Assembly: GCA_015680685.1 (NCBI GenBank)
Contig: MNCI01027315.1
Span: 297,481 to 361,480 of the forward strand
Length of the DNA stretch: 64,000 nt
Reading direction: 5' to 3'
From: Gnetum montanum
Taxonomy: Eukaryota; Streptophyta; Gnetopsida; Gnetales; Gnetaceae
How positions within the stretch are numbered: the first letter of the stretch is position 1; each line of letters starts with the position of its first letter. A model generated the notes under the pieces. It did no database searches. It had not been told where the DNA came from and saw nothing but the letters and a program-made list of their open reading frames with translations. Shown here piece after piece: positions 43,851-56,115 of the stretch. The position numbers and the translations under genes are program-made.

Positions 43851-45714
43851 AATTAAAACTCATCCTTGAGTTCCTTACAAAATATTGGGAATGTATGGGA
43901 TTATTGACTGAATGAAGACTAACAGCAACAAGGAATAACAAACTCAAAGTGCCCAGTGAACGAATCGATAAACATATTACAACATTGGTGTTCACGCCCA
44001 TTATGGTGAACACTGTACATAGATGACATCCAAACCCTCATCTGACATCTTGAAAAGAAACAACAAGAGAAAAGAAAATAAGGTGCATTGCTACCGATGT
44101 CAAAAATGTGCACTCCGTTGTTTATCCATAGCCACATGATGAAGCATGTTCCTTGCATAACTACTCCCACTCTAGTCCATCCTGAGTGCTCCCTCCTATC
44201 CCAGTTCATTGTTCGTGTAAACACCATCTGCACACACAACACAGTCACAAATTAGCAAGGATAGATAAGCCATAATGTAGTTGATACCTTACCTCGATAT
44301 CAGTGCATTGGCTAGGTTGTGGGTATGGCAGATACTAGGTTAGAGGTTTTTAACTGATAACTACCCAAGGTGTAGGGGTGAGATAGGTGATCTAATGGAA
44401 AAATTAATTTGTGACAGGGCCCCCATGACTAAGAGCGAACCTCTGGTAGTGATAAGGTGGAAAAACTAAAGGAATAATGAAGACGAGGGAAATAACAATG
44501 GTGAAGCCAATAAAATGGATGTCATGGATGGGGATGAAACAAGAAATGATTGATTGCAAAGAATGTTTAAGGAAAAGATCTTAACAATTGCACCAAAAAG
44601 GAATGTCAGTGGGTCCTCCCCAAAGCAGGCTCATGCCTTTTATGCCCTGACAAACCCATAAACCAAAGAGTCCATAGGCTCTTGGAATGACATATGGAAG
44701 CAAAGGTTAAGAACATACCCACAAGAGTTTACCGAAGACTAACAATGCATCAACCAAGACGTAGACTAATCATAAAACTAGCAATGAGATGAAATATGGA
44801 AAGAAATATGGAAATGGAATGGAATCCCAAGAGCAAGGTTGTGTAAAGTCCCTTGTGTATTATGTGTTTAAGGTGACTGATTAAATTTCATCCCAAGTCT
44901 GGACTCACCAACCACATCCAGTGACCTCACATCAATACATTTGACCAACCCATCCTCATAAAGAAAAAATAATGCGTCTATCAAGTCACCACCATTCCAA
45001 GGAGAGAAAGATAGGGAAGCAAGAAGCAAGAAAGGGCCTTAGTTAGAGGGAACCTTCAGGCATGGGTAACATGTCTTTCTAGTGCCATAACCAATTTTTG
45101 TAGCCCATTTTTCTTTATTATGTCTAAGGGGTGTGCTTTAAATTCCCACTAGTCTTTTTTTTTTTTTTGCGAGAGAACCACACCATGCAAAGACTTATTT
45201 AGATTCATTCAACTTCCCGATATCTAGTCAATAGTAGAATGGCCAAAAACCCATGAAAAACATCTAAGTACCCAAGAGAATAGCTAGCACAAGTGCATCG
45301 AATCCCCTTGAAGTCACACCCTTTTCAACGATTGAATCCTTCCTTGGTTTAAAGAATACCAAGTCACTAATTCATTAATAAGTTTATTTAGAAAAAGGGA
45401 CAGTACAATTCCAAAGCTAAGGGAGACCATAGAGTTGAATGGATAAATGGACGACATGGACCCATTGCCTGTTTTATCAAAAGAACCATATCTTAGTATC
45501 AACATTAAATCAAAGGTAAAAACCAAACATTAGCAATCATCATTATTATAGTCCAACCCACCATCATGAGCACTTATTATATGATAAATGAAAGTAAATC
45601 AAACAAAGAAATAGTAAAAATGTGAATGATGGTGTAAAACAAAAACAAGTAAAATTGAAAAGATGTGTAAAACAAAAATACAAAAAGAGCTGAGGGCTTA
45701 GAATGGTTAGCATT
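43851..45714 (-). mobile_element. 3' untranslated part of E6
   Basis: Reverse complement of the family 3' part, for example the 'catgggtaacatgtctttct' block at 45061, matching 63880-63900 of E8. No coding content. Confidence 0.7.
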
Positions 45715-46835
45715 GGTGGCCATCTTCCCCACGACTGAGTTGGAAGGAGGAGATCTGAAATAACGAGCAAGGTTGTCCATCAACAAAGGTAGTATTGGTA
45801 CTGGCTATTCTAGGCTTATGGAAAGGTTTGGTTTATTGGATGTTAACCAATAATTTCTTATTCGGGCTCTCGGGTTTGTAAATCATCATGGCCCCTGAAG
45901 TAAAAGTTGCATGAATAATATAAGGTCCTTCCCACAGCATTTGAAATTTAGTATGTTGTGGCACATGTATGGGGTTCCAATAAACGATCTTATCTCCTGA
46001 TTGGTATTTAACTTTCCTAATTTTTAGATCATGATGTCATTTATTAAAAGCCTTGTATAATTCATTAGATGACAGGGCAACTAATCGATTCTCATCTAGC
46101 AGGTTAAGGTTCATTAATCGTTCTTTCTATGCTAGATTAAGGTCAAGGCTGAGATCGCACACCATAGATAGTGTATGGAGTTCTACTTAAATAGGAAGCA
46201 TTGGGAGTTTTCCATACACTAACTCATAGGGAGAGTAGCCTATAGGGAGTTTCCATGTTGAGCAGTATACCCAAAGAGCATCGTTCAGTTTGGTGCTCCA
46301 GTCTAGCCTCTATTTGCTAATAGTTCTTGTCAGTATTTTTGTAATTTCTCTATTGGTTACTTCAGCTTGGCCATTCACTTGAGGATGGTATGGTGTAGTC
46401 AATTTGTGCATCAATTTTCAAAAACTTACACCTGTAAAATGTGTGCCATTGTCAGAAATAAGTACACGAGGCATGCCAAACCTGTTAAACAATTTGTTGT
46501 TGAAAAAATCGTGCAACGGTAGACGATGTACAATCCATAATAATGGTTGCTTCTACTCATTTCGTGAAATAATCAATGACAACGACAATGTAGGCTTTTT
46601 CATTGGACATTGGTGTAATAGGCCCCATAAAATCAATTCCCAATATGTGGAAGGGTTCTAAAGGTTGAATCCATTGTTGTGGACCCTCCATCCTAGCAGT
46701 CATTCCCCCATCACATTGGCAGTGCTCACAAGATTGGATGAAATGATGAGCATCCTAGAACAATGTAGGCCAATAATATCCTACAAGAAAGATTTTAATG
46801 GTTTTTCATCTCCCAATGTAATGACCCCCTACAAG
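45715..46835 (-). pseudogene. Integrase of E6, broken
   Basis: Minus-strand translation gives the Cys pair SCEHCQ, the first core Asp in GIDFMGPITPMS (about 46630-46610) and the C-terminal NPTHVP and SLEKWLLV-like blocks, interrupted by stops. The start is truncated: RNase H reads IIRWL and then jumps to GGHYIG at about 46835. About 390 bases present in E8 (about 61709-62098) are missing, so the first His of the HHCC finger is lost. Confidence 0.75.
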
Positions 46836-47162
46836 CCATCGTATGATGCGAGGGCTCACCATTGGTTTATTCAGTAGGAACTAAATTGCACTATGGTCTG
46901 TGTGTACAAATACCTTATAGCCCAATACATAGTGTCTAAACTTATCTAGTGCAAACACCACAACCATTAATTCCTTTTCCGTTGTGGTGTAGTTGAGTTG
47001 TGCACTAGTAATACTCCTACTTGCACAATGGATGTAATAAGGATGTTTTTGGTCATCTAACTGTTTAAGTACAGCTCCTAAAGCATAGTTGCACTTGTCA
47101 GTCATTATATGGAAGGGTCTGAACCAGTCAGGAGCTTGTAGAATAGGTGTTTCTACAAGCTT
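46836..47162 (-). pseudogene. RNase H region of E6
   Basis: The open minus-strand frame 47171-46881 reads LVETPILQAPDWFRPFHIMT, DKCNYALGAVLKQLDDQKHP, then SRSITSAQLNYTTTEKELM and KFRHYVLGYKVFVHTDHS. This is a gypsy RNase H domain with its conserved TEKE and HTDH blocks. It meets the assembly N at 47163. Confidence 0.85.
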
Positions 47163-47163
47163 N
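47163..47163. other. Single-N join inside pol of E6
   Basis: One N joins the RT part ending ...TSPWETFAY to RNase H starting at LVETPIL. In E8 these points lie about 490 bases apart, so the RT catalytic block and thumb are missing at this N. Confidence 0.85.
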
Positions 47164-47760
47164 GTATGCAAATGTTTCCCAAGGACTTGTGAATGTGGTC
47201 TTGGTTTGGTCTTCTGGTGCTATTTCGATTTGGTTGTATCCACTGTATCCATCTAGAAAACTATAGTAGCAATGCCCTACAATGGTGTCTAAGACCTGGT
47301 CAATGAATGGCAACAAAAAGTGGTCTTTGAATGTTGCCATGTTTAGTAGCCTAAAGTCTATACACACCCTCCATTTATCTCCCTTTCTGGGCACAATAAC
47401 TAATGGACTAACCCATTCACTATCAGCAATAAAGTAGATGAACCCAGCTTTTAGAAGTTGTTCAATTTCTTCTTTAACCACTTGCTTCAACTTTGGGTTC
47501 AATCGCCTCTGCGGTTGTCATCGAGGCTTCATGGAGGGGTCAGTGTGAATCCTATGTTGGCATATCCTAGGGTCTATTTCAGTTAATTCAAGATATGAAC
47601 AAGTGAATGCTTTCGACCATTTGTTCACCATTTTCAACAATCTTTCTTTTTGTTGAGGAGCGAGCCTAGCATTAATAATTACCGATTTTCCATTTTTGAA
47701 AAATGTGTACTCCATACCAGTGGGCAACAGTTTTAACTCCAGGGGCTCTTACTTAAAGTT
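47164..47760 (-). pseudogene. Reverse transcriptase, N-terminal part, of E6
   Basis: The frames 47727-47518 and 47502-47164 read MPTGMEYTFFKNGKSVIINA, ICQHRIHTDPSMKPR, NPKLKQVVKEEIEQLLKAGF, WRVCIDFRLLNMATFKDHF, FLDGYSGYNQIEIAPEDQTK and TTFTSPWETFAY. These are palm blocks of an Athila-type RT. They stop before the YxDD-equivalent block. Confidence 0.85.
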
Positions 47761-47937
47761 TTCATGGATTTCCAACTTTCTCTAGTTGATATTTTCAATG
47801 TCGAGACTTGGAAGTTGATGATGGACTTGCTCTAATGTGTCTATGCTATCGATGTAAGTGCAAGTCAAACCCTCAATTGGTTCCATGCATATAGTTTAGT
47901 TGTTCTCTTGGTTAGTTGTCAGCCACTGGGTGCCTTC

Positions 47938-48440
47938 CTATCTTATGGATGCTACATACAGGCATCTTTGTATGTTAGTTACTTGTGTATACGGGTTGCA
48001 TGCAAGCAATGTTAAACGTTGTACAAACCAAGACTTTTGCACGCAACTACACCCTGTGTCACTGTATGGGATGCACAGAATTTTCTTCTTCTCGAACTTT
48101 TCAAAAATATTTTCCTTTGATGTCTCAAGGGAAAGATCTCGTATTCCTAGGCATGTGTCAATTATGCTTAGCCATGCTCTTCCCATTATGATTGGTAAGT
48201 CCCCCTTAAAGTTGTTGACTTGAATTACTAGGAAGTTGACTGGATACGACCATCCACAAATAGTGGTAACAATGTCCTCCACAAGTCCTAACGGGACAAT
48301 GATGGACTAGTTGGCTAGCTTTAAATAAATGTTACTCTTTTTTAGTGGAGGCAAGTTCTAGGCTTTGTACATTTCTTGAGATATTAAGTTGACACTAGCA
48401 CTTGAATCCAAAAGAGCTTTGCATGGCTCATTCCCAGCGA
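47938..48440 (-). pseudogene. Aspartic protease region of E6
   Basis: Minus strand: NEPCKALLDSSASVNLISQE (about 48440-48380), SIIVPLGLVEDIVTTICGWS, NFLVIQVNNFKGDLPIIMGR and AWLSIIDTCLGIRDLSLE. The active site reads DSS here and DLG in E2, E7 and E8. Stops flank the conserved frame 48282-47938. Confidence 0.8.
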
Positions 48441-51065
48441 TCTGTAAATATATAAGAGGACTACCAAGATTTAAGAATTTCCTAGGAAGATGGCTAGCCT
48501 TAATCCAATCAGTAATGGCATGCATCAACATGACTATGTGTGTTGAATGTGGCCTTTGGTTTGAAGGGAGTTCCGAAGTTTCGTATTATGGTGAGGCCTT
48601 TGGAGAGTTAGCCTCTTGTGACTACAAGGACTTGGTTGGACTATTGGTCCTAAAGAAAGGTCTCTTCTTTATATGATTTTCTGAACCAATAGTAGGGTAA
48701 GGATTAATAGCCCTTGTAGCGCTACAATGTTGTGGTTGAGCAGAGAGCTCACCTTGCATGGCTGGAGCAGGTGGTAATGGAGTTAAGGGTGGAAGAGATG
48801 TAGTCAGATGAGAAGGATAGTATGTTTGTGGAACATCACCCCTAGGAGAAGGAGTTCCATAATACTCATGGGTTTGGTAGTGAGGTTTGGAAGCAACGTG
48901 ACTAGGAGAGTCACGTGGAGAGATTGGCTGCTGCACGTAGTATACATATGGGTCAGATTAATGGTAAGGGTACTGTTGACGTGGTGGTGGCATTCCCCAT
49001 GGTTGTGGGTGCTACCACTGTTGATACTGCTCAATTGGTTATGGTGGAGTTCCACTTGGATAATACATTAAGGGTTGGTAGAACTACCTTGGGTTACCTT
49101 GGGAATAAGGTAACCTTTAGGGTGTTTGCCTTCTGTTTAATCGTGGATTAAGTGCATACACCCCAGACTCCTGCAGATGTGATATTATAGGGCAACATCC
49201 CTTAGGATGGTCATATTGGCATATCTCACATCCATCGTCATTGTCTATATCCGAATCCACAACCTCTTTGATGATGGCAACTTTTCCCTTACCTTTATTA
49301 CATGCATATTTAGCTTTTTTCTTTTTTCTCCTTTCTCGATCACTACCTTTCTCTCTAGACTCCTCTACTATTTTGAGAACTATTTGAAATCTATTATCTA
49401 GGGAGTCCCACATTTGGTCCACCTTTGCTTATACTTCTGATGCAAGTTTTTGAATGGGTAAGGTTTTCCTATTCACCATCTCTTCAAGTGTTGACTCTTC
49501 TTCATCCTCACAAAATCTAACTCCCTTCTTTCAGAGGGAAGGATCTCTATTATTTTCTTCTGCACTCTCTCTTTTCCTTAACTCACCTTCCTCTTTAGCA
49601 ACTTGCTCCAATAATCTTTGTACTTGATGGGCCCTAAGCTTAGATAGTCTTCCTTAGGCATAAGTCCCAAGGGTTCTTTGCATTTTGTACCTAAGCCCAT
49701 CTACGAGATGGCGTAGTTGTTCCCTTTGCAAGTAACTATGGCCTAGGCAATGATGTAATAGTTCATAATATCGGCCCATGGTAGCATCCAAGGGTTCATG
49801 TCCTCCTTGTTTCCATCCTTGGATTTGCTTTCACAAGTTGGACACTCAGGAGTACATTTGATACTTATCATTGAACAGTTCTAACATGTACTCCATCGGT
49901 GAGTGGATTCCGATTCTAAGGACTAGTACCAGCTTTCCGCTTCCTTGATCAATGTCCATGGAAACAACTTAAGTTTTTGCCACTCATTCTCTATGTTTTG
50001 CAAGGCACATGCATCATGAAATGCTTGCAAATGATTTTGAGGATCAACGTTGTATCCCCCTTCAAATCGTGGGATATTGTTCATGTCCAATCTTTTGATC
50101 CTACTATCTTTTTGGTGCCTCATTGGGATTCTAATAGCCTCAATTATATCTAGCATACTTTGGGTAGCAAGTAGGGGTTCATCGTGATTGTACTGTCTAT
50201 GGCGTCTATGATGCCTATGTTGTTCCCTACTCTCCCTCCTCTCATAATGAGTTTCTCTAGAATGCCCTCATCCCCTTTCTCAGCTACTTTGTCTATGATT
50301 CCCATTTCACTTACCATTATCTTTAGGCTCTTTTTCCTTGCGACTACATCGAGATTCTCAAGGAGAGGGTGAAGGGGATGATGAAGGTGAAGAAGAAGGA
50401 GCACTGTCACCATGATGGTGCCTGCTTCCTTCTCTTTGGTGGTCGTGGCCTCAATCACAGTTATGATTAGAATTTCCATCTTTGTCATGTGTTCGTGTTC
50501 CTTTTTCAAACCCTTTGTGTCTTTTGACACCAAAATCTAGGTTATCGATAGTTGAATGAAGATTCTGATACACAACTCCTTGACTAAAGTTAACGGGAGG
50601 AACACCATTGTGTGGGAGACCTCCTGAGGTAGGTTCACCACCCTCATTTTCACTTATGACATGTGGCACATTCTGAGACAACTTCCCCTTCATGGATTCA
50701 TGATGTCTCTCTTGTTGTAGATCCCTTTGATGTTGTGCCTCTGTGGGTCGATACTCTCTCGAGTCATGATCATGTACAATGTACTTTTCTTGTAAGTGTT
50801 GCATACCAATTTGTGTGAGATCACGAAGGAGCATGCCCGACACTAAGCGATCGAGAGGTAACACTATGTTACCTTCTAAATCAGGCCAATGCAATTGTTC
50901 ATCCTGGTGGAGGATAAAGGTAAATTTTGGTATATACTCATTAGAATGAACATATACCACATGAAACTATTGAGGGACTGGTGGATTATCATGTGTAATA
51001 TGCCTCTTATTGTTCCCTGTATTAGACCTAGGCAATGAAACACTCTCGTAAGAAGAAGGAGACAT
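48441..51065 (-). pseudogene. gag of E6, broken
   Basis: The start ATG at 51065 (MSPSSYESVS) lies at the same distance from the primer site as in E8. The minus frames 50960-50451 (YIPKFTFILHQDEQLHWPDL, then IVLPLDRLVSGMLLRDLT), 50156-49923 (IEAIRIPMRHQKDSRIKRLD, EGGYNVDPQNHLQAFHDACA), 49422-49117 (with CEICQYDHPKGCCPIISH) and 48936-48622 (Pro/Tyr-rich) carry the same block order as E8. Frameshifts separate them. Confidence 0.8.
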
Positions 51066-51183
51066 AACTGTCTATTCAGTGTGCAATACTTTTCGTTTCA
51101 CTATTTGTAAGATAACCAACCCTAAGGGTTCATTCCAATGATGTGAAGATTTCCTAAGTTCTAGTTAGTGCACAATCAACAAA

Positions 51184-51202
51184 GTCCCCGGCAACAGCGC
51201 CA
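51184..51202 (-). promoter_or_regulatory. Primer binding site of E6 (tRNA-Asp)
   Basis: The minus strand reads TGGCGCTGTTGCCGGGGAC, one base from the plant tRNA-Asp 3'-end complement used by Athila-type elements. It lies one base from the LTR end. This best-kept copy identifies the decayed sites at 7656, 52937 and 56896. Confidence 0.85.
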
Positions 51203-52045
51203 ATGATGAACAACGAGGTATCCCTACACTCAACCATACGAATATGAGCATACATGCACGATCTAGTTGAATTCCAAGGACTAAGTGCTTATGCGCCTTT
51301 GTGGAACAAGGATGGGTTAGTCAATCATTGTCTTCCCAAGCTTACTCGTATAGTGTAATTGTATGGTTAAGTAAACTTGAGGTATATGATTTTTATATAT
51401 TTTTATGTTTTATGTCCTAGTGCTACAAAGGGAGAAGTGAACTAATTAAGTAACCAATTTAATTTAGCTAATCGACTATGCTCTAACTAGTCATAACACC
51501 AGCATCCATTCTCACTTGCCGTCCACATCCTAAACCTATGCAACACTACTGGGATTACCAAATGCTAATTATTACTGGGTTGCCAAGTGTTCCATGCATG
51601 CTCAAAGTGGTCGTACTGAGTGTGCTTACTTGGGAGAGTTAACAAGGTGAGAGAGAGAACATTAATTAACTAAGGAAAGCATTAAATAATTGTAAATAAC
51701 ATTAAATAAGCTATTCTAAATGTTGCAAGGTTTATCACAAAGTTCGTCTTTATTTCCAGCCACAAGGTGTGCTTAGGTACACAATGCTCAAATAAGGATC
51801 TGTTTACTTTATGACTCCTACTGCAGGTACTCATAAATAATTCTAACTTTGAGAAGGAAAAAAGGCAAGAGTTTGGGTAAGGAACTAAGATTAATGAACT
51901 AATTATTGTCAAACCAAGTGTGCCCACCTCTTATTTATAGGCGACAAGACAGTACCCAATATCAGATGTTCGATATCGCTTGGAAGGCTCTGATATTGCG
52001 TACGCGATATCGCAGATGTGATATCGTGGCCCCGATATTGCAGCT
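51203..52045 (-). mobile_element. 5' LTR of E6
   Basis: Partner of 42990-43836. On the plus strand it begins ATGATGAACAACG next to the primer site and runs to 'gatattgcagct' at 52045. The last five or six bases expected (complement of the TGATGA start) are missing, or are shared with the TGATGA that opens E7 at 52046. Confidence 0.85.
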
Positions 52046-52936
52046 TGATGAAGTGTTCAATTGATACGTCAACTAGACTGCATCGATGGAGTCCTGTCGA
52101 CGTGGCTACATTGATGTGGCCTCATCGATGCATCCATCCATCCGTTAACGCAACCTTGTTTATGCAGAGTCTATCTTTAGCTATAAATAAGCACACACCC
52201 GCCGAACTTAGGCATCTTTTTTAGTCATAGTGAAGCTCTTACAGTTTGTTCCCATAAGAGTTAGAATATTTTCCAAGTGCCCGTAGCAAGTGTGAGAAAG
52301 GTGTATAGCTCTTTATTCGAGCGCTAATGCACCTAAGCCCATTGGCATGACTAGCAATAAATACAAGCTTTTTAAGCATTCGTTGCAGCATTTGGATTTA
52401 ATTATTTAAGCATTTAAATAGTTCAATATTTCAATGTTTTAATAATTTCTTAAGTCTTCATTTTTATCACTTTACTGTTATTGCTCTTTTATATTTTGTA
52501 AGAACCATAAGTACGACTATCTCGAACATAAACACAACACTTGGCAACCCAATGATGCTTAACGTATGGTAACCTAGCAATGGTGAGGGGATGCTCAGGA
52601 TGTGCACAGAAGATGGGATCGGTTGCTTATGCTAGGGAGAGTTAAGAGATAGAGTAGAATAATTATAATTACACAACATTCCATTTCTTACATTTCAAGA
52701 ATTACATCTTAGAAGATAAAAAGAAAACCAATAAAAATCATTTGCTTCAATATCACTTAACCATCGCATTAGAACATCACAAGTGAGGTTGGGGAGACAA
52801 TGACCATTCTAACATAAGGTTTTTCTAGCTAGAGTTCAGTGTATGCAAGTGTTTACAATTTATGGAATTCGACCGAGTCACGTGTGAACACTCGTGATTC
52901 GTATGGTTGGGCATAGAGGTACCTCATTGCTCATCA
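52046..52936 (+). mobile_element. 5' LTR of E7 (ATCGATG-type U3)
   Basis: Starts TGATGAAGTG and ends CTCATCA at 52936. The U3 carries 'catcgatggag', 'gtcgacgtggctacattgat' and 'ctcatcgatgcatcc' repeats (52080-52135). A TATA-like 'ctataaataagc' lies at about 52180. R-U5 as in the other copies. Confidence 0.85.
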
Positions 52937-52956
52937 TTTGCACCATTGCCAAGGAC
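52937..52956 (+). promoter_or_regulatory. Primer binding site of E7 (tRNA-Asp type, decayed)
   Basis: TTTGCACCATTGCCAAGGAC directly after the LTR; it matches the E6 site apart from a few changes. Confidence 0.7.
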
Positions 52957-53101
52957 TGTTAGTCTTACATGTGCTATCTAGTCTTTGCAAGATTATCATT
53001 CACTTCATTGGAACAAACCCAGGATAGTAAAATCTATGCACGCTAGGCAGTTTAAGTAAAGAATAAGGCACACCAATTTAGTGGATTATCTAACATCCAG
53101 A

Positions 53102-55600
53102 ATGTCTTCTTCTCACAAGTGAGATGGATCCAACCCACTGGTGCCGTAGGAATGTTGGGTCGTATACACACATCCAGATGAGTATGTCCCCAACTTCACC
53201 TTTATCCTACATCAAGATGAGCATCTGAGCTAGCGGGATATGAAGGATAACATCATATTACCTCCTGACTGATCAGTTCCTGGAATGCTACTTCAAAATC
53301 TTACCAGTCTAGGCATTTTAAAATCGTGGTGTGGAATATATAATGGAGAACCATAACTACCAGGACTATCGTCCAATTGAGGCAGAATGTGTATAGGACC
53401 TGCAATAGGTGGAACGCCATGAGCACATAAAGGGGTAATAGTTCAATAACCTATTATTTTCGAAAGACACACATGACAATGAGGAACCTATCTTTCATGA
53501 TTCCCATCAGCCGAACCTCCTCCAATGCACCAGATCATTTAGTCCATCATTCAAAGCAAGCTATCAAGCGACTAAGAGCCCCAGGATGATGGAGGGTCAT
53601 GCCAGAAAGATCATGGCAAAGGTAAGAATAGACATGAGGATCGGGGCCGTCATCAGAGTAGAGGAGGAGATCGACACCGGGGCAATGGCAGTTCCCCTCC
53701 CTCTTCTACATCTTCTTGCTTCACTTTATCTTCACTCGGTTCAAATTCTGATTGCAACCGTGGTAGAAAGGATTGGATTGATGGTGATCACAAGAGCCAA
53801 AAGGAATGACGTGAGGAAAAGCATGACCAATCACATGAGTCTCACCATCAAGAAAGGAGAGGCAGCTAAAATCGTCACAGACATCATGGCCATCAATAGG
53901 ACTATGACTCGGATGAACCACTATTGGCAACTTGAAGTATGCTTAACATAGCTGAGGTAGTTCAAATACCCAGTAGGCACTTGAAAGATAGTCGGATCAA
54001 ACTCCTTGACATGAACAACATCCCCAAATTTGAATGGGGGTATAGTTGTAATCCACAGACTCACTTGCAAGCATTTCATGATGCTTGAACCTTGCAAAAC
54101 ATAGATAATTATTGGTAGAAACTTAAGCTATTCCCCCACACACTCATCAAAGAAGTAGAAAGCTTGTACTAGTCTTTGGAGCTGGAATCAATCAGGAGAT
54201 GGATTATGATGCTAAAAATCTTTAATGACAAGTACCAAACCTACTCCAGAGTGTCTAACCTAAGACAGTAAATCTAGGGGTGGAAAGCAAGGTGGTCATG
54301 AACCCTTGGATGCAGCCATGAGTAGATACTACTTATTGTTACATCGATACCCTAGCCATAACTACTCTCAGCAAGAATAGCTCCGCGATATCATAGATGG
54401 GATCCTCTTTGAAACTAGAAAGACCCTTGGTCTTTACGCTCAAGGATGACTATAGGAGCTAAGGACCCATCAATTGCGATGCTTAATTGAACAAGTGGCT
54501 AAAGAAGAGGGGGAACTAAGAAAAAAGGAAAGTACAGAATGGTATAATCATGATCCTTCCATCCGAAAGAGGGAAGTCCAATTTTGTGATGATGAGGAAG
54601 AATCACCACTAGATGCAGCAGTGAACTGTAAAACCTTGCCCCTATAGAAATTTTCTTTTGAAATATTGGCCAAGGTTGACAAGATGTGGGACTATTTGGA
54701 TAAAAAATTTCAAAGTGATCTGAAAATCACAGAGGAGTCCAAAGAGTGAAGTAATGATCAAAATCGGCATAGGAGAAAGAAAGCTGAATGTGCCTACCAT
54801 AAAGGTAAGGGAAAAGTTGCTGTAGCAGAACAGGTTGCAGACTTTGATACAGAAGATGATGATGGATGTGACATAAGGGGTGTTGTCCTATGATGTCACA
54901 TCTACAAGAGTTTGGGGTATAAGCATTGAATCCTGGCTTGGCAAAACAGCAAACACCTTGAAGATTGCCTTACCCACAAGGCAATCCTTGGCAGTTCAAC
55001 CAACAACAAGGTTATTATCCAAGTGGAGCATCGGTGCAACCTTACGAATATTTCCAGCAATGGCAACATCCACAATTGTGGGGGATGCCACCTCTAAGGA
55101 AGTAGTACCTTTACCAGCAACCAGATCCTTATGGGTACTACGTTCAGCAACCAATCTCCCCATGGGACTCTTCTAGTCACACAACTTTTCAAAACCATTA
55201 CTACCCCCTGAAATACTTTCGAACATGGTCTCCATCACCTAGGGGGAAGAACCCATATCTCTACTATCCTCCATCACTTTCTCCTACCATCCCTACTCAT
55301 CAACCCCCCACTCAGCTACCTCTTGCTCTACCTATGCAGGGAGAAATACCACCACAACCATAGCAATGTAACACTACGAGGGCTATTAACTTACAACTAG
55401 CTTCTCAGCTAAGTGGACTGGAGGTGAAACCATGAAAATTTCCCTTTTTTCAACCCAATACCCCAAACATACCCTCACATTCACCTATGGCCAATGCCTT
55501 TGAACCTCCAATTGCCTCCACCATCCAAACCTTTGAGCAACCTTCAAACCAAACACCTCCTAAGGTATAAACTATCATGCTCACACAAACTATGATGGAT
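53102..55600 (+). pseudogene. gag of E7, broken
   Basis: Start ATG 53102 (MSSSHK, then an in-frame TGA). Blocks in order: HPDEYVPNFTFILHQDE-like (53160-53220), the hydrophilic stretch (53580-53900), IPSRHLKDSRIKLLDMNNIP (53965-54030), EWYNHDPSIRKREVQFCDDE (54540-54600) and the Pro/Gln/Tyr-rich linker (55000-55400). Many stops and frameshifts. Confidence 0.75.
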
Positions 55601-55918
55601 TGGATAAAGGTAGGCCATCTTCCTAAAATATTTATTGATTTGGGAAGTCCCCTCATCTATCTTTAAGTGGTAGGAAATGAGCAATGTAAAGCTCTTTTGG
55701 ATTTAGGGTCAGGTGTCAACTTGATTTCACATGACATGTACAAGACTTGGAACTTGCCCCCATTGAAGAAAAGCAACATTCAGCTCAAGTTGGCAAATCA
55801 ATCCATTACTGTTCCCTTAGGATTGGTGGAAGATATTGTGACCACCATTTTTGGGTGGTCCTATTCTGCAGACTTCCTGGTCATTCATGTTGAGAATTGC
55901 AAGGGGAATTTTCCAATC
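55601..55918 (+). pseudogene. Protease of E7, cut by insertion of E8
   Basis: The open frame from 55667 reads NEQCKALLDLGSGVNLISHD, WNLPPLKKSNIQLKLANQSI and DFLVIHVENCKGNFPI. It stops exactly where sister copies continue with IMGRAWL. At 55919 the LTR of E8 begins, giving a TAA stop at the join. Confidence 0.85.
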
Positions 55919-55926
55919 TAATGAGA

Positions 55927-56115
55927 GTGGTTACTCTACCATTTACTCTGGCAGTTATTCCAATTATTAGAGTGGTTACTCTAGCAGTTACTTTATTAGT
56001 TATTCTAATTATTAGAGTGGCTACTCTAGCAGTTATTCTAATTATTAGGGTGGTTACTTTAGCAGTTATTCTAATTATTAGAGCAGTTACTCTAATTAAT
56101 AGAGTAGTTGCTCCC
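55927..56115 (+). repeat. U3 minisatellite, unit about 30-35 bp
   Basis: About six imperfect units of the form 'gcagttattctaattattag' plus 'agtggttactcta'. The unit is partly palindromic (GTTACTCTA... and TAGAGTGGTTAC). The array ends just upstream of the TATA-like box. Confidence 0.9.

Noticed and set aside
55927-56115. CRISPR-like repeat array
   Set aside because: Units are contiguous, imperfect and lack spacers; it lies in the U3 of a plant LTR element.
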